Source: an uncultured Collinsella sp.
Lineage (GTDB): Bacteria > Actinomycetota > Coriobacteriia > Coriobacteriales > Coriobacteriaceae
Length of the DNA stretch: 25,001 nucleotides
Assembly (NCBI GenBank): GCA_902492235.1
Contig: CABUKS010000031.1
Coordinates: 1 to 25,001, forward strand
Direction of reading: 5' to 3'
Part shown: positions 1 to 7,972 of the stretch, in pieces
How positions within the stretch are numbered: the stretch's first letter is position 1
Layout of the letters: every line of letters begins with the position of its first letter
Position numbers and translations under genes: made by a program
The notes under the pieces: generated by a model
The model's database searches: none
Told to the model about the DNA's origin: nothing
Seen by the model: only the letters and a program-made list of their open reading frames with translations

Positions 1-1980
1 CCGTCGCTCGGCAACGGCGGCCTGGGCCGCCTGGCCGCGTGCTTCCTGGATTCCATCGCCACGCTGGGCTTGACCGGCGATGGCGTGGGCCTCAACTATC
101 ACTACGGTCTGTTCCGTCAGCGCTTTGTCGACAACCAGCAGAAGGCCGTCCCCGACGAGTGGCTCGGTGAGCAGGACATCCTAGTCGACGATGACCGCTC
201 CTACACCGTCGAATTCGGCGATTTTGCCGTTACCTCCAAGCTCGTCAACATCGATGTGCCCGGTTACGGCCAGCCCACCAAAAACCGCCTGCGCCTGTTC
301 GACCTGGCGAGCGTCGACGACGGCCTGGTCCCCGGCAGTTCCATCGACTTCGACAAGACCGAGATCGCCAAGAACCTCACCTTGTTCCTCTACCCCGACG
401 ATTCTGACGAGCAGGGCCGCCTGCTTCGCATCTACCAGGAATACTTCATGGTGAGCAACGCCGCCCAGCTCCTGATCGACGAGGCCATCGAGCGCGGCAG
501 CAACCTGCACGATCTGGCCGATTACGCCGTGGTCCAGATTAACGACACGCACCCCACCATGGTCATCCCCGAGCTCATTCGCTTGCTCACCACCAAGCAC
601 GACATCGAGTTTGACGAGGCCGTGACCATCGTACGCTCCATGGTCGCCTACACTAACCACACGATTCTTGCCGAGGCGCTCGAAAAGTGGCCGCTCACCA
701 GCCTGCAGAAGGTCTCCCCTGCCATCGCCGACATTATCGTCAAGCTCGATGAGATCGCAAAGGCCGAGCACGACGACCCGCGCGTTGCCATCATCGACGA
801 ATACGACACCGTCCACATGGCCCACATGGACATCCACTTTGGCTTCTCCATCAACGGCGTCGCCGCACTCCACACCAAAATCCTGGAGGACACCGAGCTT
901 CATCCGTTCTACGAAATCTACCCCGAGAAGTTCTCCAACAAGACCAACGGCATCACCTTCCGCCGCTGGATCCAGGGAGCCAACCCCGCGCTCGCCAGCC
1001 TGCTCGACGATGTGATCGGTACCGATTGGCGCAGCACCGGCGACTTGAGCAAGCTCGCCGACTTCGCCGACGATAAGAGTATTCTTGAGCGTCTGGCCGC
1101 CACCAAGGCCGAGGCAAAGACCATCATGCGCCAGTTCATGGCGCTCGAGCAGGGTGTGACGATCCCCTCCAACGCCATCATCGATGTTCAGGTCAAGCGT
1201 ATCCACGAGTACAAGCGCCAGCAGATGCTCGCGCTCTACATCATCTGGAAGTACCTCGACATCAAGAACGGTAACAGACCTAAGCACCCCGTCACCATCA
1301 TCTTTGGCGGCAAGGCGGCGCCTGCCTACACTATCGCCCAGGACATCATCCATCTGATCCTGACGCTTTCCCAGTGGATTGCCAACGACCCCGACGTGGC
1401 TCCCTACCTGCAGGTCGTCATGATCGAGAACTACAACGTCACCGCCGCCGAGCGCGTGATTCCCGCTGCCGACATCTCCGAACAGATCAGCCTGGCCTCC
1501 AAGGAGGCGAGCGGCACTTCTAACATGAAGTTCATGCTCAACGGCGCTTTGACCCTGTGCACGCTCGACGGTGCCAACGTTGAGATTGCCGAGCTCGTGG
1601 GCGACGAGAACATCTACACCTTTGGTGCCTCGTCCAAACAGGTCGAGCAACTCTACGCCGACGGCACCTATGACGCCGGCGCGCTCTACCGCAAGCCTGG
1701 CATCAAGCTGCTGGTGGACTTCATCACCAACCCGGCCTTTATGGCGACCGGCAACGTCGAGCGCCTGCAGCGCCTGCACGACGACATTAAGGGCAAGGAC
1801 TGGTTTATGGCCCTGCTCGACATTGAGGAGTACATCCAGACCAAAGAGCGCGTGCTAGCTGACTACGAGGACCAGGACGCTTGGATGCGCAAGGCGCTGA
1901 TCAACATCGCCAACGCCGGCACCTTCTCTTCCGACCGCACAATCTCCCAGTACAACGACGAGATCTGGCACCTGAGCTAA
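1..1980 (+). CDS. glgP: Glycogen/maltodextrin phosphorylase, 5' end cut off by window edge
   Basis: PLP-dependent phosphorolysis of alpha-1,4-glucan chains to glucose 1-phosphate, in the cytoplasm. The frame is open from base 1; 659 residues are visible. It begins inside the family motif SLGNGGLGRLAACFLDS, which lies roughly 110 residues into E. coli MalP, so about that much of the N-terminus is missing (estimate from family length). The PLP-binding segment EASGTSNMKFMLNGAL is intact, with the Schiff-base lysine codon at 1528-1530. The VQINDTHP, VKRIHEYKRQ and IPAADISEQISLASKEASG blocks are also present. The gene ends at TAA 1978-1980, followed by an intrinsic terminator. It is convergent with a sugar ABC operon, which fits maltodextrin or glycogen use. 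glgP and malP cannot be told apart here; the family call is very secure. Confidence 0.96.
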   Translation, partial: PSLGNGGLGRLAACFLDSIATLGLTGDGVGLNYHYGLFRQRFVDNQQKAVPDEWLGEQDILVDDDRSYTVEFGDFAVTSKLVNIDVPGYGQPTKNRLRLFDLASVDDGLVPGSSIDFDKTEIAKNLTLFLYPDDSDEQGRLLRIYQEYFMVSNAAQLLIDEAIERGSNLHDLADYAVVQINDTHPTMVIPELIRLLTTKHDIEFDEAVTIVRSMVAYTNHTILAEALEKWPLTSLQKVSPAIADIIVKLDEIAKAEHDDPRVAIIDEYDTVHMAHMDIHFGFSINGVAALHTKILEDTELHPFYEIYPEKFSNKTNGITFRRWIQGANPALASLLDDVIGTDWRSTGDLSKLADFADDKSILERLAATKAEAKTIMRQFMALEQGVTIPSNAIIDVQVKRIHEYKRQQMLALYIIWKYLDIKNGNRPKHPVTIIFGGKAAPAYTIAQDIIHLILTLSQWIANDPDVAPYLQVVMIENYNVTAAERVIPAADISEQISLASKEASGTSNMKFMLNGALTLCTLDGANVEIAELVGDENIYTFGASSKQVEQLYADGTYDAGALYRKPGIKLLVDFITNPAFMATGNVERLQRLHDDIKGKDWFMALLDIEEYIQTKERVLADYEDQDAWMRKALINIANAGTFSSDRTISQYNDEIWHLS

Positions 1981-2008
1981 TTCGATTCCCTTACCCATCC
2001 TCTTGAAA

Positions 2009-2039
2009 ACGGAGTCGCGGCAACGCGGCTCCGTTTTTT
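2009..2039 (+). terminator. Intrinsic terminator of the phosphorylase gene
   Basis: An 11-bp stem (2009-2019 with 2024-2034, one G-U pair, loop GCAA) is followed by a run of six T. It starts 28 bases after the phosphorylase stop codon. Confidence 0.9.
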
Positions 2040-2076
2040 GTGTCCCTGTGTTGCCCGTGGCCTGCCTCGACCAAAC

Positions 2077-2216
2077 AATCTCGGTCTGTAACATCTAGCC
2101 GGCAAAATTGAGTCTACCTGTTACAGATCGAGATGAAAGGACAGGCAGCTCGACGTTGTCTCAATCTGTAACAGGTAGACCCAATTTGGCCCTCCTCCTG
2201 TTACAGATTGAGACAA
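2077..2216. repeat. Cluster of four alternating copies of a CTGTTACAG-type palindromic repeat
   Basis: Four copies of a motif near TCTCAATCTGTAACAGG alternate in orientation: 2077-2100 (+), 2101-2134 (-), 2158-2190 (+), 2191-2218 (-). Copies 3 and 4 form a perfect 20-bp inverted repeat (TTGTCTCAATCTGTAACAGG at 2156-2175 with its complement at 2197-2216, 21-nt loop). Copies 1 and 2 pair over 16 bp with one mismatch (2078-2093 with 2119-2134). Copies 2 and 3 could also pair over about 30 bases, so two alternative foldings exist. The cluster lies between two convergent terminators, outside both transcription units. No open frame or transposase is linked to it. It looks like an interspersed palindromic element, but its identity is unknown. 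Confidence 0.8.
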
Positions 2217-2246
2217 ACTGACAGACGAACGGTCCCAACACAAAGA

Positions 2247-2285
2247 AAGGCTCCCCTCTCGCCCAGTGGACGGGAGGGGAGCCTT
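2247..2285 (-). terminator. Terminator of the sugar ABC operon
   Basis: A GC-rich stem of about 13 bp (2249-2261 with 2271-2283, one G-U pair) is followed on the minus strand by a T-rich stretch (TTTCTTTG). It lies 68 bases past the ATPase stop codon and converges with the phosphorylase terminator. Confidence 0.8.
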
Positions 2286-2353
2286 ATATGTGACCGCGGC
2301 AAAAGGATGGCAATACCGCAGTCGCCCAAAGGGAGGGCCTGGATGCACCGGGC

Positions 2354-3553
2354 CTAGATAAGGTTCTTGCCAGACACCTTATCGAAGAGATGGGTCGCGT
2401 TCTTCTCGAACTTGAACCAGATGGAGTCGCCCGCCTTGAGCGCACCCTTGGCCTCAAGGTCGACAACGGGAATGATCAGGACGAACTGGCCATCGGGAGC
2501 GGTCACGTGGACATGCTCGGTCGAACCCATGAGCTCGGTCACCTCGACGGTACCCTGGAGCGCACCCTCCTCGCCCTTGTCGGCAAGCAGAATCTGCTCG
2601 GGGCGCACGCCGGCCGTAATCTCCTTCACGTCGCCGCCGTCCCAGTTGAGAGCAAGCTGAGAGCAGGTCTCGGGGGCGAGCGCCACGTTCATATCCTCGG
2701 TCTTGACGGTGAAGCCGTTGCCCGAGCGCACCAGCTGGGCATCGAAGAAGTTCATCTGCGGCACGCCGATAAAGCCGGCAACGAAGATGTTCGCGGGATG
2801 GTTGAAGACCTCCTGCGGGGTGGCGATCTGCTGGACGACGCCGTCCTTCATGACCACAATGCGATCGCCAAGGGTCATGGCCTCGGTCTGGTCGTGGGTG
2901 ACGTAGATGAACGTGCCCTTGATCTCGTGGCGCAGCTTGATGAGCTCGGCACGCATCTGGTTACGCAGCTTGGCGTCCAGGTTGGACAGCGGCTCGTCCA
3001 TCAGGAAGACCTTAGGATCACGCACGATGGCGCGGCCGATAGCGACACGCTGACGCTGGCCGCCCGAAAGCGCCTTGGGCTTACGGTCGAGGTACTCGGT
3101 GATACCCAAGATCTCGGCAGCGGAGCGAACCTTACGGTCGATCTCGTCCTTGGGGACCTTCTTGAGCTCAAGCGTAAACGCCATGTTCTCGTACACCGTC
3201 ATGTTGGGGTACAGAGCGTAGCTCTGGAACACCATGGCGATGTCGCGGTCCTTGGGAGCGACGTCGTTGACGCGCTTGCCGTCGATGAACACGTCACCCG
3301 AGGTGATGTCCTCCAGGCCGGCGATCATGCGCATCGTCGTGGACTTACCGCAGCCAGACGGGCCAACGAGGACGACGAACTCCTGGTCGTGAACGGTGAG
3401 GTTAAAGTCCTCAACAGCGAGCACGCCATCCTCGGTAACCTTGAGGTTGTGCTTCTTCTCCTCGGTCTTCTTCTTTTTGCCAAAGAAGCCCTTCTTTTTG
3501 GACTCGGTGTTGGGATACACCTTCTGAACATGTTTGAGAACGATCTCGGCCAT
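2354..3553 (-). CDS. msmX: CUT1 sugar ABC transporter ATPase (MsmX/UgpC type) with a lysine-rich insertion
   Basis: This 399-residue cytoplasmic ATPase energises uptake by the two permeases upstream in the operon. Visible motifs are Walker A GPSGCGKST (64-72), Q-loop Q110, signature LSGGQRQR (162-169), Walker B VFLMDEP with D186-E187, and the H-loop in YVTHDQ. The C-terminal third is the MalK/MsmX-type OB-fold region. The start at 3553 is chosen because AAAGGT sits just upstream and the protein then begins MAEIVLKHV as in the family; the open frame runs 49 codons further but lacks this context. Residues 16-43 form an insertion rich in Lys (KKKGFFGKKKKTEEKK), before the usual VEDFNL strand, that I do not recall in standard MsmX. 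Such ATPases often serve several sugar importers. Confidence 0.93.
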   Translation of the reverse strand: MAEIVLKHVQKVYPNTESKKKGFFGKKKKTEEKKHNLKVTEDGVLAVEDFNLTVHDQEFVVLVGPSGCGKSTTMRMIAGLEDITSGDVFIDGKRVNDVAPKDRDIAMVFQSYALYPNMTVYENMAFTLELKKVPKDEIDRKVRSAAEILGITEYLDRKPKALSGGQRQRVAIGRAIVRDPKVFLMDEPLSNLDAKLRNQMRAELIKLRHEIKGTFIYVTHDQTEAMTLGDRIVVMKDGVVQQIATPQEVFNHPANIFVAGFIGVPQMNFFDAQLVRSGNGFTVKTEDMNVALAPETCSQLALNWDGGDVKEITAGVRPEQILLADKGEEGALQGTVEVTELMGSTEHVHVTAPDGQFVLIIPVVDLEAKGALKAGDSIWFKFEKNATHLFDKVSGKNLI

Positions 3554-3571
3554 GTCTTTACCTTTCGATAT

Positions 3572-3595
3572 GCGGCACCATGTTGAGGGCGCCGC
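3572..3595 (-). other. Intercistronic stem-loop between permease and ATPase genes
   Basis: An 8-bp GC-rich stem (3572-3579 with 3588-3595, one G-U pair, 8-nt loop) lies in the 67-base gap between the second permease and the ATPase. It has no T tract. It may affect mRNA stability or relative expression; the role is inferred. Confidence 0.4.
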
Positions 3596-3620
3596 AGAAA
3601 CTTGCAAAACAGTTACGGCA

Positions 3621-4460
3621 TCAGCCCTTGACGGCACCTGCCACCACGCCGTCGATGATGTACTTCTGGCAGAGGATGTACATGACGACGATGGGGACAA
3701 CGACCATCATGATGCAAGCCATCATGGGGCCGAGCTCGACGTGGCCGTAGCCGCCGCGGAAGTACTGGATCAAGATAGGAATGGTCTTGTACTTGGTGGA
3801 GTCGAGCGTAAGGTAGGGCAGCAGGTAGTCGTTCCAGACCCACATGGTCTCGAGAATGCCGACCGAAAGATAGGTGGGCTTCATGATGGGAAGGACGATC
3901 TTAAAGAACACCTGGACCGGGTTGCAGCCGTCGATCATGGCCGCCTCCTCGATCTCGAGTGGGATGTTCTTTACAAAGCCGGCGAACATAAAGACCGCCA
4001 GGCCCGCGCCAAAGCCGAGGTAGATAAAGCAGATGTTGAACGGCGTGTTGAATCCGATGCGGTCCGCCAAATTGGACAGCGTGAACATGAGCATCTGGAA
4101 GGGCACGACCATCGAGAAGACGAACAGGTAATAGAAGAAGTTCGAGATCTTGCTGTTGACGCGCACTACGTACCAAGCACACATGGAGCAGCACACCAGA
4201 ATCAGCACGACCGACGTGACCGTGATGATGAGCGAGTACATAAATGCCGAGGCAAAGCCCTGCTCGTTAAGGGCATGCATGTAGTTTGCGAGGCCGTTGA
4301 ACGTCTCGGGCGTGAGCAGATCGAATGCCGTGGTGGTGCTGATTGCAGTTGCCTTTTTAAAGGAATTGAGCGCGATCATGAACACGGGGTAGATCCACGC
4401 GAGCGACAGGATCGTAAAGAAAATCGAGAGCGCGCGGTTGATAACCTTATCGCGTTTCAT
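3621..4460 (-). CDS. CUT1 sugar ABC transporter permease, MalG/UgpE type
   Basis: A 279-residue inner-membrane permease with about six hydrophobic segments; the first follows the short basic N-terminus MKRDKVINR. The cytoplasmic EAA loop that docks on the ATPase reads EIEEAAMIDGCNPVQVF. Its length and pattern match the MalG half of CUT1 importers. Its ATG shares one base with the TAA of the preceding permease gene (TAATG at 4460), and its ribosome binding site AAGGAGGTG lies inside that gene's 3' end, so the two are probably translationally coupled. Together they form the heterodimeric pore. The substrate is an oligosaccharide or related sugar; the sequence does not say which. Confidence 0.93.
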   Translation of the reverse strand: MKRDKVINRALSIFFTILSLAWIYPVFMIALNSFKKATAISTTTAFDLLTPETFNGLANYMHALNEQGFASAFMYSLIITVTSVVLILVCCSMCAWYVVRVNSKISNFFYYLFVFSMVVPFQMLMFTLSNLADRIGFNTPFNICFIYLGFGAGLAVFMFAGFVKNIPLEIEEAAMIDGCNPVQVFFKIVLPIMKPTYLSVGILETMWVWNDYLLPYLTLDSTKYKTIPILIQYFRGGYGHVELGPMMACIMMVVVPIVVMYILCQKYIIDGVVAGAVKG

Positions 4461-5314
4461 TACTGCTGCACCTCCTTGGACCTCGTGGCCTTAAGCTGGA
4501 TCATGGAGATGGCCACGACCAGGATGCAGAAGATAACCGCCTTGGCCTGACCAATGCCCTGCCATGCGATACCGGCACGCGAATAGAACGTGTTGTAGAT
4601 GTTCAGGGCGAGCATCTCGGTGGAGTGCGCGGGGGCGCCGCCGGTAAGGGCGAGGTTCTGGTCGAACAGCTTAAAGCCGTTGGTGATGGACAGGAACAGG
4701 CAGATGGTGATGGTCGGCATCAGGTTAGGGATCTTAACCTTCCAAAACGTCTGCCATGCCGTAGCGCCGTCGACCTTGGCGGCCTCGATGTAGTCGGACG
4801 GAATGGACTGCAGACCAGCGATGTAGATGATCATCATGTAGCCGACCTGCTGCCACAGGGTCAGGATGATAAGGCCCCAGAAGCCAGCAGCAGAGTTAAG
4901 GGCGATGAGCTGGGCGCCCACGTTGGAGAGCAGGCAGTTGATCAGAATCTGCCAAATGTAGCCCAGCACGATGCCGCCGATCAGGTTAGGCATAAAGAAG
5001 ATCGTACGGAAGATGTTGGTGCCTTTGAGCGCCTTGCGGGTAAGCGCCTGCGCAATGGCCAGGGCGATCACGTTGATGAGCACCGTCGACAGGAAGGCAA
5101 ACGCCACGGTAAAGAAGAACGACGTGGAGAACTGCGGATCGGACAGCGCGCGCACGTAGTTCTCGATACCGACAAAGTGCGCGTTACTAATGATAATAAA
5201 CTGGCAGAACGAGAGATAGAAGCCCTGAATAAAGGGAATCACGAACCCGATCATAAACGCCAGGCACGTGGGCAACATAAAGAGCGGCCACCAGCGCTTG
5301 AGTGCTTTGCCCAT
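4460..5314 (-). CDS. CUT1 sugar ABC transporter permease, MalF/UgpA type
   Basis: A 284-residue membrane permease with about six transmembrane segments, the partner of the MalG-type protein encoded next. The EAA loop is DYIEAAKVDGATAWQTFW, followed by KIPNLMPT. It lacks the large periplasmic insertion of E. coli MalF and so resembles UgpA or MsmF. GAAAGGA precedes the ATG at a suitable distance. A strong stem-loop separates it from the binding-protein gene upstream. The position second in a binding protein-permease-permease-ATPase operon supports the call; the substrate is unassigned. Confidence 0.93.
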   Translation of the reverse strand: MGKALKRWWPLFMLPTCLAFMIGFVIPFIQGFYLSFCQFIIISNAHFVGIENYVRALSDPQFSTSFFFTVAFAFLSTVLINVIALAIAQALTRKALKGTNIFRTIFFMPNLIGGIVLGYIWQILINCLLSNVGAQLIALNSAAGFWGLIILTLWQQVGYMMIIYIAGLQSIPSDYIEAAKVDGATAWQTFWKVKIPNLMPTITICLFLSITNGFKLFDQNLALTGGAPAHSTEMLALNIYNTFYSRAGIAWQGIGQAKAVIFCILVVAISMIQLKATRSKEVQQ

Positions 5315-5336
5315 AAAAGGGTCCTTTCAATATGTA

Positions 5337-5370
5337 GGGGGGCGGGCAAACCTACGTCTGCCCGCCCCCC
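5337..5370 (-). other. Strong stem-loop between binding-protein and permease genes
   Basis: A perfect 12-bp GC-rich stem (GGGGGGCGGGCA at 5337-5348 with its complement at 5359-5370, 10-nt loop). On the minus strand no T run follows, so it is probably not a full terminator. Hairpins at this place in sugar ABC operons often protect the upstream mRNA or cause partial read-through, giving more binding protein than permease. That role is inferred. Confidence 0.6.
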
Positions 5371-5405
5371 CCTGTCGCTAATCAGATAGCTCGGGCAGCA
5401 ACTGC

Positions 5406-6722
5406 TTACTCGGAAGCAGCCTTCTCGGTCTTCCAGCCATCGACGAAGGCGTTCTTGACGCCGTCCCACTTGCTGTTATCGGCAGCGTAGGCAATCAGAG
5501 CCTGCTTGAGGTTCTTCTTCCACTCCTCGGAGGGAATGTAGACGAAGTCCCAAGCGACGGTCTTCTTGCCGTCCTTGGCCATGGCAACGGCCTGCTGCGA
5601 GAAGACGTTGGTGGTCTCCTTGGCGCTCTTGAACGGAGCGGTCAGACCCATCTTGTCGGCGATGATGCTGGTCGGGGTGTCAGCGGTGACGCACCAATAC
5701 ATGAAGTCCTCGGTGGCCTTCTGGGCATCCTCGGAAGCCTGGGAACTGACGCACCAGTAGTTCTCGCCGCCGGAGCACAGGCCCTGGTTCTCCTCGCCGT
5801 CAACACCGATGTAGATGGGCATCATGCCAATCTGATCGTCGGTCATGCCGGCCTTGACGAGGTCAGAGTAGGCCCAAGAGCCGTTCTGGTAGAAGACGGC
5901 CTTGCCGGTTGCGAACTCGTTGGTGGCGTCGTCGCCGGTCTTGGAAGCAAGCTGCGAAGGATCGCAGGTGGAGTCGGTGATGTACAGGTCGAAGATCTGC
6001 TTGTAGTTGTCGAGGAACTCACCCTTGATCTCGTCGTCCTCCTGGTTGTGCTCCTTCTCAAACTCGTAGTAGAGCGGCATGTTGGCAAGGTGGGTGGTGT
6101 AGCGCCAGCTGGAGGAGTCGTCCATGCCGGCGGAAGTGAAGGCACCCTCGACACCAAGCTCGTCCTTGCGGGCCTGGATGTCGTCGGCACAAGCCTTCAG
6201 CTTGTCGAAGGAGTTGATGTCCTCGGCCTTGTAGCCAGCCTTCTCGAGCAGCTGCTTGTTGTAAATAATGCCGAAGCTCTCCTGAACCCAGTCGATGCAC
6301 ACATCCTTGCCGTCGGACTGCAGAGCCAGGGAGTCGTCAATGAGCTCACCGCGGAGCTTGGTATCGGACAGGTCGGCGCAGTAATCCTTCCAGTTCTTAA
6401 GACCGGTGGGGCCGTTGACCTGGAACAGGGTCGGAGCGGAGCTCTTGGACATCTCGGACTTGAGCTTCTCCTCGTAGGTGTTGGAGGCGGCGGTCACGAT
6501 CTTGACCTCGACGCCCTTCTCCTTCTTGTACGCCTTGGCGATCTCCTTCCACTCCTTGTCGACCTCGGGCTTGAATTGGAGGAAGTAGACCTCGGCAGCG
6601 TCACCAGAAGCAGAGGAGCCGGAGCCGGCAGAACCGCCGCAACCCACGAGACCCAGACCAAGAACCGCAGCCGCGGAACCAGCAAAGCCCAGGAACTGCC
6701 TTCTGCTCATTTCGTTCTTCAT
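5406..6722 (-). CDS. Sugar-binding lipoprotein of the ABC transporter, probable Tat substrate
   Basis: A 438-residue extracellular solute-binding protein of family 1 (CUT1), which captures sugar outside the cell for the two permeases. The N-terminus has a twin-arginine motif SRRQFLGFAG (6-15), a hydrophobic stretch and a lipobox LVGC with the lipid-anchored Cys at residue 28, then a Gly/Ser linker. This suggests Tat export followed by lipidation. The start at 6722 is chosen because AAAGGGTGG lies 6 bases upstream and the signal peptide begins at once; the frame is open 40 codons further but would bury the signal. The mature protein is rich in Asp, Glu and Lys, as expected. It is the first gene of the operon. 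Maltodextrin is suggested only by the adjacent phosphorylase. Confidence 0.93.
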   Translation of the reverse strand: MKNEMSRRQFLGFAGSAAAVLGLGLVGCGGSAGSGSSASGDAAEVYFLQFKPEVDKEWKEIAKAYKKEKGVEVKIVTAASNTYEEKLKSEMSKSSAPTLFQVNGPTGLKNWKDYCADLSDTKLRGELIDDSLALQSDGKDVCIDWVQESFGIIYNKQLLEKAGYKAEDINSFDKLKACADDIQARKDELGVEGAFTSAGMDDSSSWRYTTHLANMPLYYEFEKEHNQEDDEIKGEFLDNYKQIFDLYITDSTCDPSQLASKTGDDATNEFATGKAVFYQNGSWAYSDLVKAGMTDDQIGMMPIYIGVDGEENQGLCSGGENYWCVSSQASEDAQKATEDFMYWCVTADTPTSIIADKMGLTAPFKSAKETTNVFSQQAVAMAKDGKKTVAWDFVYIPSEEWKKNLKQALIAYAADNSKWDGVKNAFVDGWKTEKAASE

Positions 6723-6888
6723 TACAATCCACCCTTTCACACCGTGGCGGCACCCTTTGCCGCCGCCTTCGGAGATTGGCTCGGGGACTTTGCCCCTTTT
6801 GCTGATTTGAACGATACGCCATTTGGCTGGTTGTTTGAACAAGTATTACTAGAGCGGTAGAAAAACTTCGGTGAACGGTAATTTCAAC

Positions 6889-6917
6889 TTGATACTTGAC
6901 AAGTTTTGTATAAACAA
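6889..6917 (-). promoter_or_regulatory. Candidate promoter and operators of the sugar ABC operon
   Basis: On the minus strand, TTGTTT (6912-6917) and TATCAA (6889-6894) are spaced by 17 bases, a plausible but weak -35/-10 pair. Two palindromes overlap it: TTGTATAAACAA at 6906-6917 (covering the -35) and ACTTGACAAGT at 6894-6904 (abutting the -10). The TTGT-N4-ACAA form resembles operators of TreR-like GntR regulators, and such a regulator is encoded just upstream. Regulation by that protein is inferred. Confidence 0.45.
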
Positions 6918-6935
6918 TTATTTGTTATCTAATGC

Positions 6936-6990
6936 AGAGAAAACGCCCGGTCAAGCCGATGTACCGTCGGTTTGACCGGGCGTTTTCTCT
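6936..6990 (-). terminator. Terminator of the GntR regulator gene
   Basis: A 19-bp perfect stem (6936-6954 with 6972-6990) is extended by CCGA/TCGG inside, around a 7-nt loop. The arm GCGTTTTCTCT gives a T-rich end on either strand. It lies 38 bases past the regulator's stop codon and upstream of the ABC operon promoter, so it insulates the two units. Confidence 0.8.
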
Positions 6991-7028
6991 TTGAGGCCAT
7001 GAGTCTCGTCAGGCTGCGAGCTAGCCGG

Positions 7029-7748
7029 CTATCGCTTGGAATTGACGCGGTAATGGAAGATCTCGGGGTGTGTGCGAGTGTGCGTCACCTCAAACAAGAT
7101 GCCATCCGAGGTGTACGACTGGCTCTCCATGACGGCAACGCAGTTGTATTTGCCGAGGTCAAGATAACTGCAGTCCTCATCGTTGGCAAGCTCGACGCTC
7201 ACCGTACGGCGACTCGCCATCACCTTGACGCCGCGTTTGTGCTCCAGATAGTCGTAAATTGACTTTGCGGCGATCTCGGGCGTCAGACCCTTGGCGATCG
7301 ACTCCAAAAAGTAGCCGTGGTCCACCTGGCGAGCATTGCCGTTGAGGCTTCGGACACGCACTACACGAATCAGCTCCTCGCCCACCTTAAAGCCCAGGCG
7401 ACGAGAAAGTTGCTCAGTGCAAATCAAATGTTCAAAAGACTTAACGTCCGTCGATGCAACGGCATTGTTGCGCTTTGCAAATTCGCCAAACGACTCGACT
7501 TCCTCGAGTGCGCCCAGCATGTCGGTTTCGCCCTTGAGCCAAATAACGCGCACGCCCTTGCCGTGTATAGGCTGCACAAACATCTGATCGGCCAGCATGC
7601 TCAAGGCGCGTCGAACGGTATTGCGCGTGCAGCCAAACTCCGCGGTCAGCTCGGCTTCGGTTGGCAGCATCTCCTGAAACGCATAGGTCCCGTTAATGAT
7701 GCGCGAACGGATCTCGCGGTAGATTCCTTCGTAAATCGCTTTTGGCAT
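7029..7748 (-). CDS. GntR-family regulator with UTRA domain, TreR-like
   Basis: A 239-residue DNA-binding regulator. Residues about 5-70 are a GntR winged helix (YREIRSRIINGTY, LPTEAELTAEFGCTRNTVRRAL, QPIHGKGVRV). Residues about 95-235 are a UTRA ligand domain. Segments such as SRRTVSVELANDEDC and ICTEQLSRRLGF recall B. subtilis TreR, which senses trehalose 6-phosphate, so a phosphorylated disaccharide is a reasonable ligand guess. AGAGGTGA precedes the ATG. The gene lies between the ABC operon (same strand, downstream) and the divergent PTS gene, so it probably controls one or both. The family is secure; the TreR-like ligand is inference. Confidence 0.9.
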   Translation of the reverse strand: MPKAIYEGIYREIRSRIINGTYAFQEMLPTEAELTAEFGCTRNTVRRALSMLADQMFVQPIHGKGVRVIWLKGETDMLGALEEVESFGEFAKRNNAVASTDVKSFEHLICTEQLSRRLGFKVGEELIRVVRVRSLNGNARQVDHGYFLESIAKGLTPEIAAKSIYDYLEHKRGVKVMASRRTVSVELANDEDCSYLDLGKYNCVAVMESQSYTSDGILFEVTHTRTHPEIFHYRVNSKR

Positions 7749-7800
7749 GACTTCACCTCTAATGAATATGTATGGCTAGGCACGATAGCATTTCTTTGGG

Positions 7801-7932
7801 TTGTTTAAACCGTCTATCGGCAAAGCACCGATTATTTACCGTCGACGGTTCCCCCGACACCCAGATCGGATCGAATCAAAACCGTCAATGCGGCAAGCAG
7901 TCAGTCCTCTACAATGAGTTCATTGTTTAAAC
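7801..7932. promoter_or_regulatory. Regulator/PTS divergent intergenic region with repeated GTTTAAAC palindromes
   Basis: The 224-base gap between the GntR and PTS genes contains TTGTTTAAAC twice, at 7801-7810 and 7923-7932. A good -10 box TACAAT lies at 7910-7915 on the plus strand, without a convincing -35. The second palindrome would sit at or just after the start of the PTS transcript, where a repressor could block. The first lies near a weak minus-strand promoter for the regulator gene (TTTAAA, 16 bases, TATCGT). Both resemble the TTGTATAAACAA site at the ABC promoter. Operator function is inferred. Confidence 0.4.
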
Positions 7933-7972
7933 GTTCTTGCTCGCACAGCATGTTGCATCCGGAAGGCATATT

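Noticed and set aside
181..1779. Long minus-strand open frame of 532 codons opposite the phosphorylase
   Set aside because: Shadow of a high-GC gene: composition is repetitive Val/Gly/Asp/Leu and no family motif is seen, while the plus strand is an unmistakable phosphorylase.
2077..2216. CRISPR array
   Set aside because: Copies alternate in orientation, spacing is irregular, there are only four units and no cas gene is present.
2390..3586. Plus-strand open frame of 398 codons opposite the ATPase
   Set aside because: Antisense shadow; no motifs, and the minus strand carries all ABC signatures.
6897..6929. Plus-strand promoter with TTGACA at 6897-6902
   Set aside because: The -10 position (TATTTG) is poor and a transcript would run straight into a strong terminator and an opposing gene. 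The TTGACA is better explained as part of the ACTTGACAAGT palindrome.
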